A stretch of 64,000 bases of DNA from Gonatopus flavifemur. Taxonomy: Eukaryota; Arthropoda; Insecta; Hymenoptera; Dryinidae. Below, one piece after another: positions 46,242 through 57,800 of the stretch (its first letter is position 1; each line of letters begins with the position of its first letter). Below the pieces are notes generated by a model. The model searched no databases. It saw only the letters and a list, made by a program, of their open reading frames with translations, and was not told the DNA's origin. Where the stretch lies: assembly GCA_018340375.1 (NCBI GenBank), contig JAFFJZ010000054.1:1116001-1180000 (forward strand), read 5' to 3'. Both the position numbers and the translations under genes were made by a program.

Positions 46242-46340
46242 ATTATTCTGAATCCACATCGTCATCATCTTCATCATCATTATCACACTTCTGATTATTA
46301 TCTCCATCATTATCGAACGGCTGATCATTCCCTAGCGATT
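46242..46340 (-). pseudogene. acidic C-terminal coding tail, possibly of the adjacent transposase
   Basis: On - one frame reads QPFDNDGDNNQKCDNDDEDD followed by DDVDSE and a stop at 46242. The run of Asp/Glu codons looks like a genuine acidic protein tail rather than chance. It lies beyond the 131-bp array, on the same strand as the RAG1-like gene. The array may therefore have separated it from that gene. Alternatively it is a simple GAT repeat. Confidence 0.3.
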
Positions 46341-46359
46341 TCGTTCTTACCGAAATGTT

Positions 46360-47110
46360 TGGTAAGAAATTGGTAATTTTGTGGTTTGGTAATATTGTGG
46401 TTGGAAATTGGTTATATTGTGGTCAAATCGTCGTACCGTTTGTGACTTTTTTGTACTACATAATTACCAACAAATCACTAAACGATCGGTATTTTTATGG
46501 GAGAAGTTTTGGACACATTTTGGTAAAGAATAACGGAATCAACAGGATGTACAATTCGGTTCCTTTTTGGAAAAAATATGCCTGCCATTATCGCAAATGG
46601 GAGGATCAAAATTGGTAAGTTTTTGGATAATTTCGAGTTCATCACCATGAAACCAGCGAATCTTCAGTGCTATCGATTGGTAACAATGTGGTTCCTTTTT
46701 GAAAAAACATCTTGGAAATACCCCTGATGGGAGGTACCAAATTGGTCAGTTTTTGGTGACTTTCCGGTTCATAACCATGGGATGACCGAATTTGCATTGG
46801 TACTCATTGGTAACAATTTGCTGCTTTCTTGGAAAGAGTATACCTGGAATTACTGCAGATGGAAGGAACAAAATTGGTCAGTCTTTGGATAATTTCCGGT
46901 TCACAACTATAGAATTGCCAAAACTTCAGTGCCACTGATTGGTGGAAAGTTGGTTCCTTTTTGAAAATAATATGCCTGGAATTATCGCAGATAGAAAGAA
47001 CTAAATTGGTAAGTATGTGAATAATTCCCGGTTCACAACCATAGAATTACCAAAACTTGAGTGCGACTGATTGGCAATAATTTGGTTCCTTTTTGGAAAA
47101 AAAGCCTGAA
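46360..47110 (+). repeat. tandem array of ~131-bp monomers, + orientation
   Basis: Blocks containing GGAxCAAAATTGGTAAG occur with ATTGGT starts at 46611, 46741, 46873 and 47005, giving spacings of 130, 132 and 132. Each monomer also has a GGTTCCTTTTTGGAAAA block and a TTxCGGTTCA block. The array meets an inverted array at about 47110-47130. Confidence 0.85.
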
Positions 47111-48130
47111 ATTACCGCAGATGGGAGGAACCAAATTGTAACCAATGCAGGATTCTGAACATTCGGTAAATCTTCGTTTTTTAACCACGAAGCAACCAAG
47201 AAATGACCAAGAAGACCATTCCTGTGATCTGGTGAAAAAAGGGGTTTTGTTCCAAAAAGGTACCGAATCGTGACCGATGAGTAGCACTGAATATTCGGTA
47301 ATTTTATGGGTGTATACCGGAAATTTACCTAAAACTGACCAATTTGCTTCCTCCTATTCGCGGTAATTTCAGGCATTTTTTTTCCAAAAAGGAACCAAAT
47401 TGTAACCAATGCAGGATTCTAAACATTCGGTAAATCTTCGGTGTTCGATCACGAAGCAACCAAGAAGACCATTCCTGTAATTTGTTAAAAAAAGTGGTTT
47501 TGTTCTAAGAAGGTACCAAATTGTGACCGATGAGTAGCACTGAATATTCGGTAATTTCATGGTTGTATACCGGAAATTTACCTAAAACTGACCAACTTGG
47601 TTTCTCCTATTCGCGGTGATTTCAGGCGTTTTTTCCCAAAAAGGAACCACATTGTAACCAATGCACGATTCTCAACATTCGGTAAATTTTCGGTTCTTAA
47701 CCACGAAGCAACCAAGAAATGACCAAAAACACCATTTCTGTAAACTGTTAAAAAAAGTGGTTTGGTTCCAAGAAGGTACCGAATCGTGACCGATGAGTAG
47801 CACTGAATATTCGGTAATTTTATGGGTGTATACCGGAAATTTACCTAAAACTGACCAATTTGGTTCCTCCTATTCGCGGTAATTTCAGGCATTTTTTTCC
47901 AAAAAGGCACCAAATTGTAACCAATGCAGGATTCTCAACATTCGGTAAATTTTCGGTTCTTAACCACGAAGCAACCAAGAAATGACCAAAAACACCATTT
48001 CTGTGATCTGGTGAACAGATGGTTTTGTTCCAAAAAGATACCGAATCGTGACTGATGAGTAGCACTAAAGATGCGGTTGTTGGTTATTTTGTGGTAAGAA
48101 AAAGTCACAAACGTACCGAAATTTTTTGGC
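47111..48130 (-). repeat. inverted array of the same monomers organised as ~263-bp dimers
   Basis: The word TTGTAACCAATGCAGG recurs at 47136, 47400, 47652 and 47915 (spacings 264, 252, 263). Each period holds two related halves, one with ACCAATTGTAACCAATG-type text and one with CCGAATCGTGACCGATGAG. Each half carries ATTCGGTAA, matching the monomer of the + array in reverse. This is a higher-order dimer repeat. Repeating short protein frames in it are not genes. Confidence 0.85.
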
Positions 48131-50192
48131 AACTTTTTGGTAACCTCAAAATTGCTAGGGTCAGCACAACAAAACGTAGGCGGTTTCAACATACTCAATA
48201 CAATGCTATTAAAGTGGGCTGTATGTTTTCGGGATTTTTTTCGCTCATTCATCACAATAGGATCTGAGGATACCAGCATCCAGTTCAATATGTCACTATT
48301 CGTGTTAATTCTCGAAGTTTTTCTGGAATAACAACGTCTCAATCTTTTATACTTTTTATGGCCTGTCTCAAGGACATCTTCTGACAGTTGACCCACTGGC
48401 AAAGGTGAAGATTTAATAATATCAGCTCCATGTATCAACAGTTTGTGAACAGTGGCACTCATTTTGTACCAACTATAAAGCGAAACAGCCATTTGTGCTG
48501 TTTCAAAGCAATATTTTTGAAATTCTCCTTCTTTAACGTGGTGCCCACGAGAAATAATGGGAAGTATATTTGCAAACCGTTCTATCAGTTCTTTATCGAT
48601 TCCTGTTATCTCAGAGACAAGTGAAGGATTCTCAAAAAATTTTCGTGCCGTGTTACCATAATTACTATTACCTCCCCCTTGTTTTGGTTGATCAACGAGT
48701 CCCATTCTCTCGTAAAATTCAGTAGCCAGCTTACTTTTTCTTTCCTCAACTTTTCCTTTCGCATCATCACCTCTCGCTTGCCACTGCTGCAATTCCAATT
48801 TATATGCTATATGCAGTAAATATTCATAGCATCTAAGACGTGCATGAAGGACAGAAATACCAAATTTGAAAACGTCTTCAATACACACTTCTTGAGTTCC
48901 TCCAGATCGTTTAAATCTTTAGGCGTTGCCTTACAAACATTGCACGCTTGCGAACTTGAAGTATCAGTCAAAATATTAATTGTCTTCCCATCTAACATTG
49001 TACAAAGGAGAATGTGTTTGAATTTTATTTCCTTAGAGCCCAAAACGATTACTGTAGGTTCCAATTGCAATATTTGTGTTTGTATTTCGTTATACTCTTC
49101 TCTCACATTCTGAACATTTTCTTTCTTTATTTTGAATCCAATCGGACGGCAATACCTCGTTGATGATGGTGTCGTGTTCTTCCAATATATATCTTTTTAT
49201 CATCACCATTAGATTCACACATTTGTAGGGGTACAATCGTACTTAAAATTATATTCGAATCTGCATATTCTGAATTACTTAAAAATTTTGTTTGTATATA
49301 CTGTGTCCACCGCTGCCATCTGAACCCCATTTATGATAAACGTCGATAGTATCACAGTCCTCCGAAATATTCTGCGGTATGACATCAGCCTGTACTTGTA
49401 CCAGACGTTGTATAGTATGCGTAAGAAGATCTACTAGCGGCACCACAGCCTCGTTTTCACTTACCCTAATATTTGCAGGATAACATTTCTTTTTTGCCTC
49501 TGCTATCACATGATATGAAGGATAAATATCAGCGTCTTTTTTTTTGCTCCAAGTCGCATTGTTTTATAATCTTCTTTTGTCAACTGAAGATCCACTAGGA
49601 GACCTAAGGCTTCTTCAGGGCTGTACGGTCTGACAATCGCAGAGGATTGTGTATCACACATCTTCTTCATCATTTTCAATTGCTGGGGCGTGGATTGAAT
49701 GGCAAATTCCACAACTTCGACTGCAGTTTTTTTGCCCCATTTCACCAAGCTTGATTCTGCAGCGAAGCACACTTTTTCTAAACTGAGATTCGACACAATT
49801 GGTTTAATATGTCTTTGCTTACTACGTACACAACTCTCTTCTAACAATTCTTTTGGCCTGCCACTTCTTTTTGAATTCGAATGTTTAGGTGTTAAAGACG
49901 GAAGCTGTGATGGCTGTATTACCGGAAATTCCAAGTTTCCGTCAAGCCATTTCATGTGCTTCTTGTTGGAATGCTGATACACATAATTACAATGCCGCCA
50001 TTTTATGAGCAGTTTTGTAATAAAAACTTTGATAATAAGTTTTATTCGTTTCTTATAATATTCAGGAATTCCAGTAACATCATACTTATCTAATATACAC
50101 TGCAATAATTCTTCATTACACTTCAATGCCGAGAAGTTGTGAAATTTTGAACTTTTCAATAACGTGAATAGTTCTCTTCTTTGAATCTTCAT
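48050..50192 (-). pseudogene. RAG1/Transib-like transposase gene, at least four frameshifts
   Basis: Five consecutive frames on - read one protein family. The start MKIQRRELFTLLKSSKF is at 50192. After a break in an A-run near 49545 comes YHKWGSDGSGGHSIYKQ, resembling the segment around the first catalytic Asp of RAG1. After breaks near 49270 and 49195 comes YCRPIGFKIKKEN, then CNVC near 48940. After a break near 48870 come VLHARLRCYEY, VHKLLIHGADII, and SEDVLETGHKKYKRLRR. The CxxC, the HxxxxH and the Glu about 21 residues later reproduce the order and spacing of the RAG1 zinc site (C727, C730, H937, H942) and catalytic E962. Few true stop codons occur between the frameshifts. The last codons run into the 131-bp array, so the natural C-terminus is displaced. 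I found no terminal repeats for the element. Placement in Transib proper or a sister family is open. Confidence 0.65.
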
Positions 50193-51521
50193 TCTTTTTT
50201 CTTTTCAATAGAATCACCACGACTACCTAATAAAAATACACTTGATTTACTAAAAAGGGAAATACATGGTTTTTTATTTTATTGTTTCATACTAGGGATC
50301 AAATGGTATTTCAAACTGTTGCGAAAAATGTGTAGTACTTCGGAAAGCCAGAATTTGATATATCATAAAACATGTATGAGAGGTATACTGCGTATCACTT
50401 GTCATGTTAATAATCATTGAAATTTAAAGTACATACCTGACGCTTCTGTATCTGTGGTGAATATCTTTAATATGATTTCGAATTGAGGGAAGTGGGAAGA
50501 GCGAATTTATTCCATTGACATTTCGACCGTATGCAACCGATATTAGCGAATTAGACAATGCCTTATGATTCTGACAAATTTTTCGTGATTGCTCCTATGT
50601 GATCTGAGAGATCTTCCTTCACAAAAAATTGAGAGAATTCTTTGGTTGGACACTGTTGGAGCCGGTTTTTGTTCCATTTCGTAGGTAAGCCTTTCATCTG
50701 CAACCTCCAATATGTAAGGTGATGGAACTCAGTGGAACTTTTTACTTTTTCTTCGAAAACCAAACGAATTTTAAGATGCAGAGGTATAAAAATCACATGC
50801 AATCATTGCTCTGTCATAATTTGTTACTCAATGAATTGATATTCCTCTGATTTTTAGTTTATTCTATATACTTTCAGTAGTAGATTCCATGTTCAAAAAG
50901 TTCAATCAGTTCACTTTTCGAGATACAGCGTCTCTGTGAACATAGTCGTTATTCTACTGTCTCTGGTCATGCGAATGATACCTCAGGGAAGGGTACTTTT
51001 GAACTGGTACAAAAGGGCAGGCGGGAGGAATCAGATCTTCTCATATCTGGATTCGAATACTTGAGACATTACTTTACTCATCTCAATGGTCCAATATCCC
51101 CAACTGCAAACTTCATTTTTTGAATTTTGTCGTCGTAAATGGCAGTTTCGGCCCCATGTGCCCTGGTAGAAATTTGTCTAGGTGTCTCATTTATCATCCA
51201 CGTACTAGATGAGACCCACGAGGGAGCAATCGGATAACACATTTCAGCCAATTTGACTTTAGTGCTCAAACATTTGGTTGGTTTATGTAGATTTTTCATA
51301 CGTCAACTGATCGTACAGTAACATTGACAGTCCATCAACACGGTCAGAGGAATAAAAGGAAGCCCCAACGTTTCAATTTTTCATTCGGGATTATTTTATG
51401 GGAATAAATTTAGAAGCAACGTTCTTGACTGGAAATCACATGTCGAAATACATTGTTACCTCATTCATAGGTGTGATTACACAGAAAACACATGATTTCA
51501 CATTTCAAATTGAGCCCACGG
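50193..51521. other. region upstream of the RAG1-like gene; nothing recognised
   Basis: If the gene belongs to a transposon, its left terminal repeat should lie here, but I cannot identify one. Short frames at 50563-50802 and 51078-51299 have no known domain. Confidence 0.35.
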
Positions 51522-54038
51522 AAAGCATAACCGACGATGCGTTCGAAAAGCGGTAAAAGTATTGTCCAAGCCGCCACGTGAAGGTTCGACAAAAAAATCG
51601 GAATCTTGGAAATCTAAAAGGACTGGGTGATAGGGCTTGAAAAATCAATCTGAGTCCCCCTTACAATTTTTTTGTATGATCGATAGTTTTCAAGAAAAAA
51701 AATAAAAAGCACCTATTTTTTTAAATTGAAAATCAATGTTTTTCAACATTAAACTCTTCGTAACTCGGCCATTTTTTCATGTATCGTAATCAATCTTGCG
51801 TAATCCGACTCGTAAGACTTTACCGATGACGTGTATGTTGGAAAAATTTGTGAAACTTAATAGAAAATTATGAATATTTTAATCCGAAGTAAAAACCACG
51901 TTCTTCATACTTTGCGTTGAAAAAGTATCGGGGGAAGTATGAGCTACGAAAAACTTCCAGCGATAAAGTTGTTCGTTAGTGTATGGAGGAACTTTGTGGA
52001 AATTTTCAGATCGATTGAACTATTAGTTCCAAAAATACAGCGATTTTAATATGAACGCGTAACGAGAATTGTTCATCATTTCGCGTCGTGTTAACGGCTG
52101 AATATTGGAGTCCATAGGAAAGATTGTAGTTATTCGATTTTTCAATGCGTGTTTATGTTTTTTGAATTAGGGAATTCAAATATTGAATTATTTTGGCACG
52201 ATTCGTTATTTGCTTTCCTTACAAATAAATTCATTGTTTATAATGTTTTTATGAATAAACCATTCACTTTGAAGAAAAATTGTCTTTCGAACAAGAGAGG
52301 TGACTTTATTCTATGAAACAAAAAACTTCGTACACATTATTTTTTACAGAATAAGAAAAGTTTTGTTGAAATAATTTTCCCATAAAACCAATATTTCGGA
52401 TGTGAAATCGTCTCAAATAAATAAAATTTACGATCACTCAGCCAAAACCGTTCGTAATTCCTTGAAAATTTGCATACATATTCTGTATGCATTGAGAAAG
52501 TCATTGGGTTGCTTATAACGATGGGAATATTAAGTATATTATTCAATCATGTTCAATAATAAATTTATACTAATCAAAATCGTGCTGTGCCAATTTTGTT
52601 GCGTATACTTTCCATGTGATACTGCTCCCAGACACGGAGCCTACGCTTTGTTCAATATCTTCTACATTTTTTACAGGATAATTTCAAGTTTCGTACAAAA
52701 CCTCTTAAAAGATGAAGGAACAAATTTGCCGCTTAAAATTTTGCGAACTTGGAAGTTTCCTTGATACTTTTCCTCCATGAAATGGCACAGCACGGTTTTG
52801 ATTGGTATGAATTTATTATTGAACATGATTGAATAATATACTTAATATTACCATTGTTATAACTAAACCAATGACTTTTTCAATGCATACGGAATATGTA
52901 TGCAAATTTTCAAGGAATTTCGAACGGTTTTGGCTGAGTGATCGTAAATTTTATTTATTTGAGACGATTTCACATCCAAAATATTGGTTTTATGGAAAAA
53001 TTATTTCAACAAAACTTTTCTTATTCTGTAAAAAATAATGTGTACAGAGTTTTTTGTTCCATAGAATAAAGGAACCTCTCTTGTTCGAAAGACAATTTTT
53101 CTCCAAAGTAAATGGTTTATCCATAAGAACGTTATAAACAATGAATTTATTTGTAAAGAAAGCAAATAACGAATCGTGACAAAATAGTTCAATATTTGAA
53201 TTCCCTAACTCAAAAAACGTAAACACGCATTGAAAAATCGAGTTATTACAATCTTTCCTATGGACTCCAATATTCAGCGGGTAACACGACGCGAAATGAT
53301 GAACAATTCTCGTTACGCGTTCATATTAAAATCGCTGTATTTTTGGAACTAATAGTTCAATCGATCTGAAAATTTCCACAAAGTTCCTCCATACACTAAC
53401 GAACAACTTTATCGCTGGAAGTTTTTCGTAGCTTATACTTCCCCCGATACTTTTTCAACGCAAATCATGAAAAACATGGTTTTCACTTCGGATTAAAAAA
53501 TTCATAATTTTTTATTAAGTTTCACAAATTTTTCCAACATACACGTCATCGGGAAAGTCTTACGAGTCGGATTACGCAAGATTTATCACGATACATGAAA
53601 AAACGGCCGAGTTACGATGGGTTTAATGTTGAAAAACATTGATTTTCGATTTAAAAAAATAGGTGCTTTTTATTTTTTTTCTTGAAAACTATCGATCATA
53701 GAAAAAAATTGTACGGGGAGACTCAGATTGATTTTTCAAGCCCTATCACCCAGTAACTTTAGATTTTCAAAATTCCGATTTTTTCGTCGAACCTTCACCA
53801 GTGATGCCAGCATTTGGTCGACCGAGTCGATTTTCCCTCTCCATCACATCTGTCTGTATAGAAATGTCACACACACAATCAAAGCTCCGACAAAAGAAAT
53901 TTGATTGTATACAGCTTGATGGAGGGGGAAAATCAACTCGGTCGACCAAATGCTGGCATCACTGACCTTCACGTGGCGGCTTGAACAATACTTTTACCGC
54001 TTTTCGAACGCATCGTCGGTTATGCTTTCCGTGGGCTC
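51522..54038. mobile_element. 2.5-kb element with ~1.07-kb terminal inverted repeats, non-autonomous
   Basis: The ends GAGCCCACGGAAAGCATAAC and its inverse. The arms run 51522-52592 and 52783-54038, the latter enlarged by a nested 166-bp MITE, around a 190-bp centre. AATT lies just outside each end (51518-51521 and 54039-54042). The arms share blocks with the arms of 57801-63144: GGTAAAAGTATTGTCCAAGC, GGGTGATAGGGCTTGAAAAA and GGGGAAGTATGAGCTACGAA. No transposase gene is present. The central 190 bp reads without a known domain. Confidence 0.9.
53799..53964. mobile_element. second 166-bp hAT MITE, reversed, in the right arm of the 2.5-kb element
   Basis: Same length and ends as 26645-26810, in opposite orientation. 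ACCTTCAC is duplicated at 53791-53798 and 53965-53972. The left arm keeps the uninterrupted site near 51577-51584, on the other strand. It therefore inserted after the long-arm element formed. Confidence 0.95.
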
Positions 54039-54229
54039 AATTATCAATTTGAACAACATTCTAGCAATTTCCTGATGTATCTGGACGGGCGCAGGCTAGG
54101 AAGTGCGTTACAAAACTAGCTAGGAACTAACCTAATATCCGGGAAAGCTAGCTGGGCCCATCTAATTCCCATTCATAATTTCTACTAGGGTAACACCTCG
54201 CGCATTGGATATGTTACAAATTTCATGGC

Positions 54230-54620
54230 ATTCGGATGATAGGGACATAGGGGAGGCATGCTTCTAAAATACTATCAAATAACGTGGATCGCAGAAGAGA
54301 ATTTCCCACAGTTTCCAACCGATTAGGGTGGAACTCATATGGGACCACTATCGGATTGTAACTAGAACGTTGTATGAGTCTCATTGCAATCGAACAATAG
54401 AAAGAGAAGATATGCGTGGTCACAAAATCACGATTTTTGATAACATTTTCCCTCATCTCCCCCGTTATTCTGTAACAATTATGTTGAAACTTATATGGGA
54501 ACACTATCAACACTGCACGTAACCGTGGTAAAAATTTCATGACGATCGAATGATAGGAACGGAAAATATCCCCGGTCGCAGAATGTGCACACACACACAC
54601 ACACACACACAAATAGACAG
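54230..54620. repeat. dispersed repeat related to 44586-44945, ending in (CA)n
   Basis: Successive blocks such as CATATGGGACCACTATCGGA and TTATATGGGAACACTATCAA, each followed by a GATGATAGG-type word, suggest internal repetition. It ends in about 24 bases of CA at 54589-54612 followed by AAATAGACAGACAGG. It may be the tail of a longer element; the family is not recognised. Confidence 0.5.
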
Positions 54621-54747
54621 ACAGGCACGAAACCAAAAGTTTTCTCCGAGTTTGGAGGAACATTTTGGCCTGAGAGATTTTCGGTTTGGAGACCAAAAAA
54701 TTTTCGGTCTCCGAGGACGATCACAAAGCTCTCCTCTAACGAGGAAG

Positions 54748-54866
54748 CAATACCCTAGCATGCATGTACCATGGGGCCCCCCCGGCCCAGCATGGGCCTC
54801 ATCCTACCAATATGAGCTCAAGACTGGACCAGAGTGAGGCCAGAGTTCATACACGCTAGGGTATTA
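54748..54866. mobile_element. possible small element with AATACCCTAGC ends
   Basis: AATACCCTAGCATGCATG at the left and, inverted, AATACCCTAGCGTG at the right enclose a GC-rich interior. Only about 12 bases match well. Confidence 0.4.
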
Positions 54867-54896
54867 ATAATATATAATAATTTTTTTGCTTCCAAG

Positions 54897-55038
54897 TAGT
54901 GATGCCAATTCTTAGAAGAATCGATTCTTTTTTATTCAAAATACATAAAATTTTCATCGATATTTTATAGGAATCTATAAAAACTAAATACTTTGTCCAT
55001 GAAGAAGAATAAATTCTGTTGAAGAATCGCCATCACTA
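54897..55038. mobile_element. 142-bp non-autonomous hAT element
   Basis: The ends TAGTGATGCCAATTCTT and, inverted, TAGTGATGGCGATTCTTC. CTTCCAAG is duplicated at 54889-54896 and 55039-55046. The TAGTGATG start is shared with the 1.87-kb hAT at 34607, suggesting related mobilising enzymes. Confidence 0.93.
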
Positions 55039-55436
55039 CTTCCAAGAACTCAAAGTCTCCATAGCAAGGGAAAACTTCCAGAAAATATCCATACAATATT
55101 TGTTTCAGTTATCATGAAATTGAGTACTTGAGGGAAACTGAATAAGGTCCTGACTGGAAAGTCAAGGATAAATATATTTTCTGTACTGAGTATTTGAATT
55201 ATATTCATATGAGTGCTAGGCAGTATGTTATCAAAGAGTATTCGAAATACGTATTTCAGAAATACTTGTATTTCAAATACGTATTTGAAATGCATCAATT
55301 ATCATGATTTCATTCTTTTTTCTATTTGGAGCATATTTTTGTGAATATTTCACTGAAACAGGAAATACTTCCTCTAGCCAAAGAGAATTATATATACTCT
55401 ATACATTCATTCCAATAATTATACATAAAGCATATA

Positions 55437-56733
55437 CAGGGTGTCCCATTTTAATCTTTAAATGCAAATATCTCAAAAACATGCATCTTCAACCAAAAGT
55501 ACTTCATACCAAAATTGTTATACAAAGAGGGGGCCACAAAACTACGATATCAGTTCCATCATAGATGGCGTTATGATCGATTAAAATGGGGTCAACATCA
55601 TTTTTTTGAACGGCAACCCCCACTTTTTATTGCATATCTTGATTCTACGCAAAAAACTGAGTAACTTTTGCGTGAAACGTTTTTCTAAATTTTTGAAGAT
55701 GGCGCCACAATCGATGAAAAATAAAGTCTATGAAACAATATGCGGATATCTTGTGGAATGCGTCCAAGAGCCGGGATATCTCATTCGAATGTCGTTGTTA
55801 AGAAAGGGGACGACACAATGGCGGTATCAGTTCCATAGTAGATGGCGCTGTGGTCAGTAAAACTGAGGTGAACTTCAATTTTTTGAATGGAAGTACCTAC
55901 TTCTTATAGCATATCATGATTCTACGCGAAAAATGAGGAAGTTTTGTTTGAAACATTTTTCCTAAATTCTTGAAGTTCAAACAGTGGAAAATGAGGTTGA
56001 TGAAATAGTTCTATTGCATTAGAAGAGTTACATTGAATTGAAGTCTTTTACAATGTTTTGGACATGACATTTGTTGTGTTTTGTGTTCGATTTCTTCTCT
56101 GAAATTATTATTGTTTTGATTTATTTGTTGAGCGTTGCTTCACATATAATGCAGTAGAACTTTTTCATCAACCCCATTTTCCACTGTGTCCATCTTCAAG
56201 AATTTAGGAAAAATGTTTCAAACAAAAATTCCTCATTTTTTCGCGTACAATCATGATTTGCGATAAAAAGTAGAAGTTTCCATTTGAAAAATTGAAGTTC
56301 ACCTCATTTTTACCGACCACAGCGCCATCTACTATGGAATGGATATCGCCATTGTGTCGTCCCCTCTCTTAGCAACAACATTCGAATGAGATATTTCGGC
56401 TCTTGGATGCATTCCACAAGATATCCGCATATTGTTTCATAGACTTTATTTTTCTTCGATTGTGGCGCCATCTTCAAAAATTTAGAAAAACGTTTCAAGC
56501 AAAAGTTACTCAGTTTTTTGCGTAGAATCAAGATATGCAATAAAAAGTGGGGGTTCCCGTTTAAAAAAATGATGTTGACACCATTTTAATCGAACACCAC
56601 GTCATCTTTGATGAAACTGATATCGTAGTTTTGTGGTCCCCTCTTTGTATAACACCTTTGGTATGAAGTACTTTTGGTTTAAGATGCATGTTTTTGAGAT
56701 GTTCGCATTTAAAGATTAAAATGGGACACCCTG
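55437..56733. mobile_element. 1.3-kb foldback element with CAGGGTGTCCCA ends and TA target sites
   Basis: CAGGGTGTCCCATTTTAATC and its inverse close the element, with TA at 55435-55436 and 56734-56735. The arms are about 579 bp each (55437-56015 and 56155-56733) around a ~140-base loop. Each arm contains a ~280-base direct duplication: CATAGATGGCG near 55561 and CATAGTAGATGGCG near 55835, both followed by GATTCTACGC blocks. Short frames in both arms are mirror images and not genes. Confidence 0.88.
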
Positions 56734-57800
56734 TATAACTTATTTTTACAAAGGCCCTGAAAAACGTTTTGGAAAAATTTCCGAAATTCTTATTCAAGAT
56801 CCGTTTTTTCAGTATGTCCTATTGAACATTCTTCTTGTGAGAATACTACATTTTGGAGCAGAAATTCATGAAGCGGTGCAGGTATTTCCAACTTCAAGGC
56901 ACTTGAGTACTTCCGCTTTATCCTTATCTAATCCGGAGCATTGCGTTTCAAATAATGACATTGAAACCAGTCACATAACGCAGCCCTTGGCACCTAATCG
57001 ATGTTGAACGATAAAAAACTGTTACCATTTGTGGGTTCCATTCAACAAGAGAGTGTTCATTTGATTCTATTTATCAATATCTGCTATATTTGGAAGAGCA
57101 CCACATGTCTTTGAAACACATCGATTGGGAATTTAATTAGATGTTTGAAATATGAAGATAAACTGAAGAAGTTTGTTCCTACAATACCATTTATTACACA
57201 TGTGGAGAGATATCAATGTATTCTATGTAATTACACTTCCTGTTGTGTACAATTTGATTGGAGAATATATTCAATCAGTTAGTTAATTGACTTTCGTGTG
57301 ACGAAGACAATACATAAAAAGTGAAGAGTAATACATTCAATTGAGCCTCCTCGATTATTTTTTATGTATTTCAATATAAGTATTTCCCACGAAGAATGGA
57401 GATTATATGCAATACTTGCTCACCTTATCCTCAAAGTTAATTAGAGAACCGTTTTTTAGGGGCTTTTATACTTCTCATTAATTTATTTTAAAGATCTATT
57501 TTAATTCAATGTGTTTGAAATATAAGATATATTTTGATATTTAAAATAAATTTTCCGAAGTATTTCATATTTTCTTTTTTGAAAAATATTTTCCAGAGTA
57601 ATTTGTATTTTGTATTTGAAATATTTTTTAGGTGTATTTTGCTCAACCTTGGATCACGTCAACGAAACTTCTATCTTTCGTAAAGACACAACATGATGAG
57701 GATGGTTTTATGAAGTATTTATATTATTCTAAATAGTATCTATATCTCTTGAATACCTTACGATATTTCTGCAACGTCATTCAAAGCTACTTGCAGAATT
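56734..57800. other. AT-rich stretch with no recognised feature
   Basis: No gene or repeat structure recognised. Short frames only, such as 56822-57007, with no domain. Confidence 0.35.

Noticed and set aside
46260..46320. ATC/GAT-rich tract as a plain trinucleotide microsatellite
   Set aside because: It is too irregular for a pure microsatellite; kept as a possible acidic coding tail with low confidence.
47033..48065. Repeated ~75-codon proteins in the 131-bp array
   Set aside because: The same frame recurs because the DNA unit recurs; starts and stops vary and no domain is present.
46360..48130. CRISPR-like repeat spacing in the 131-bp array
   Set aside because: The repeats are long and continuous with no unique spacers, and the setting is a eukaryotic satellite.
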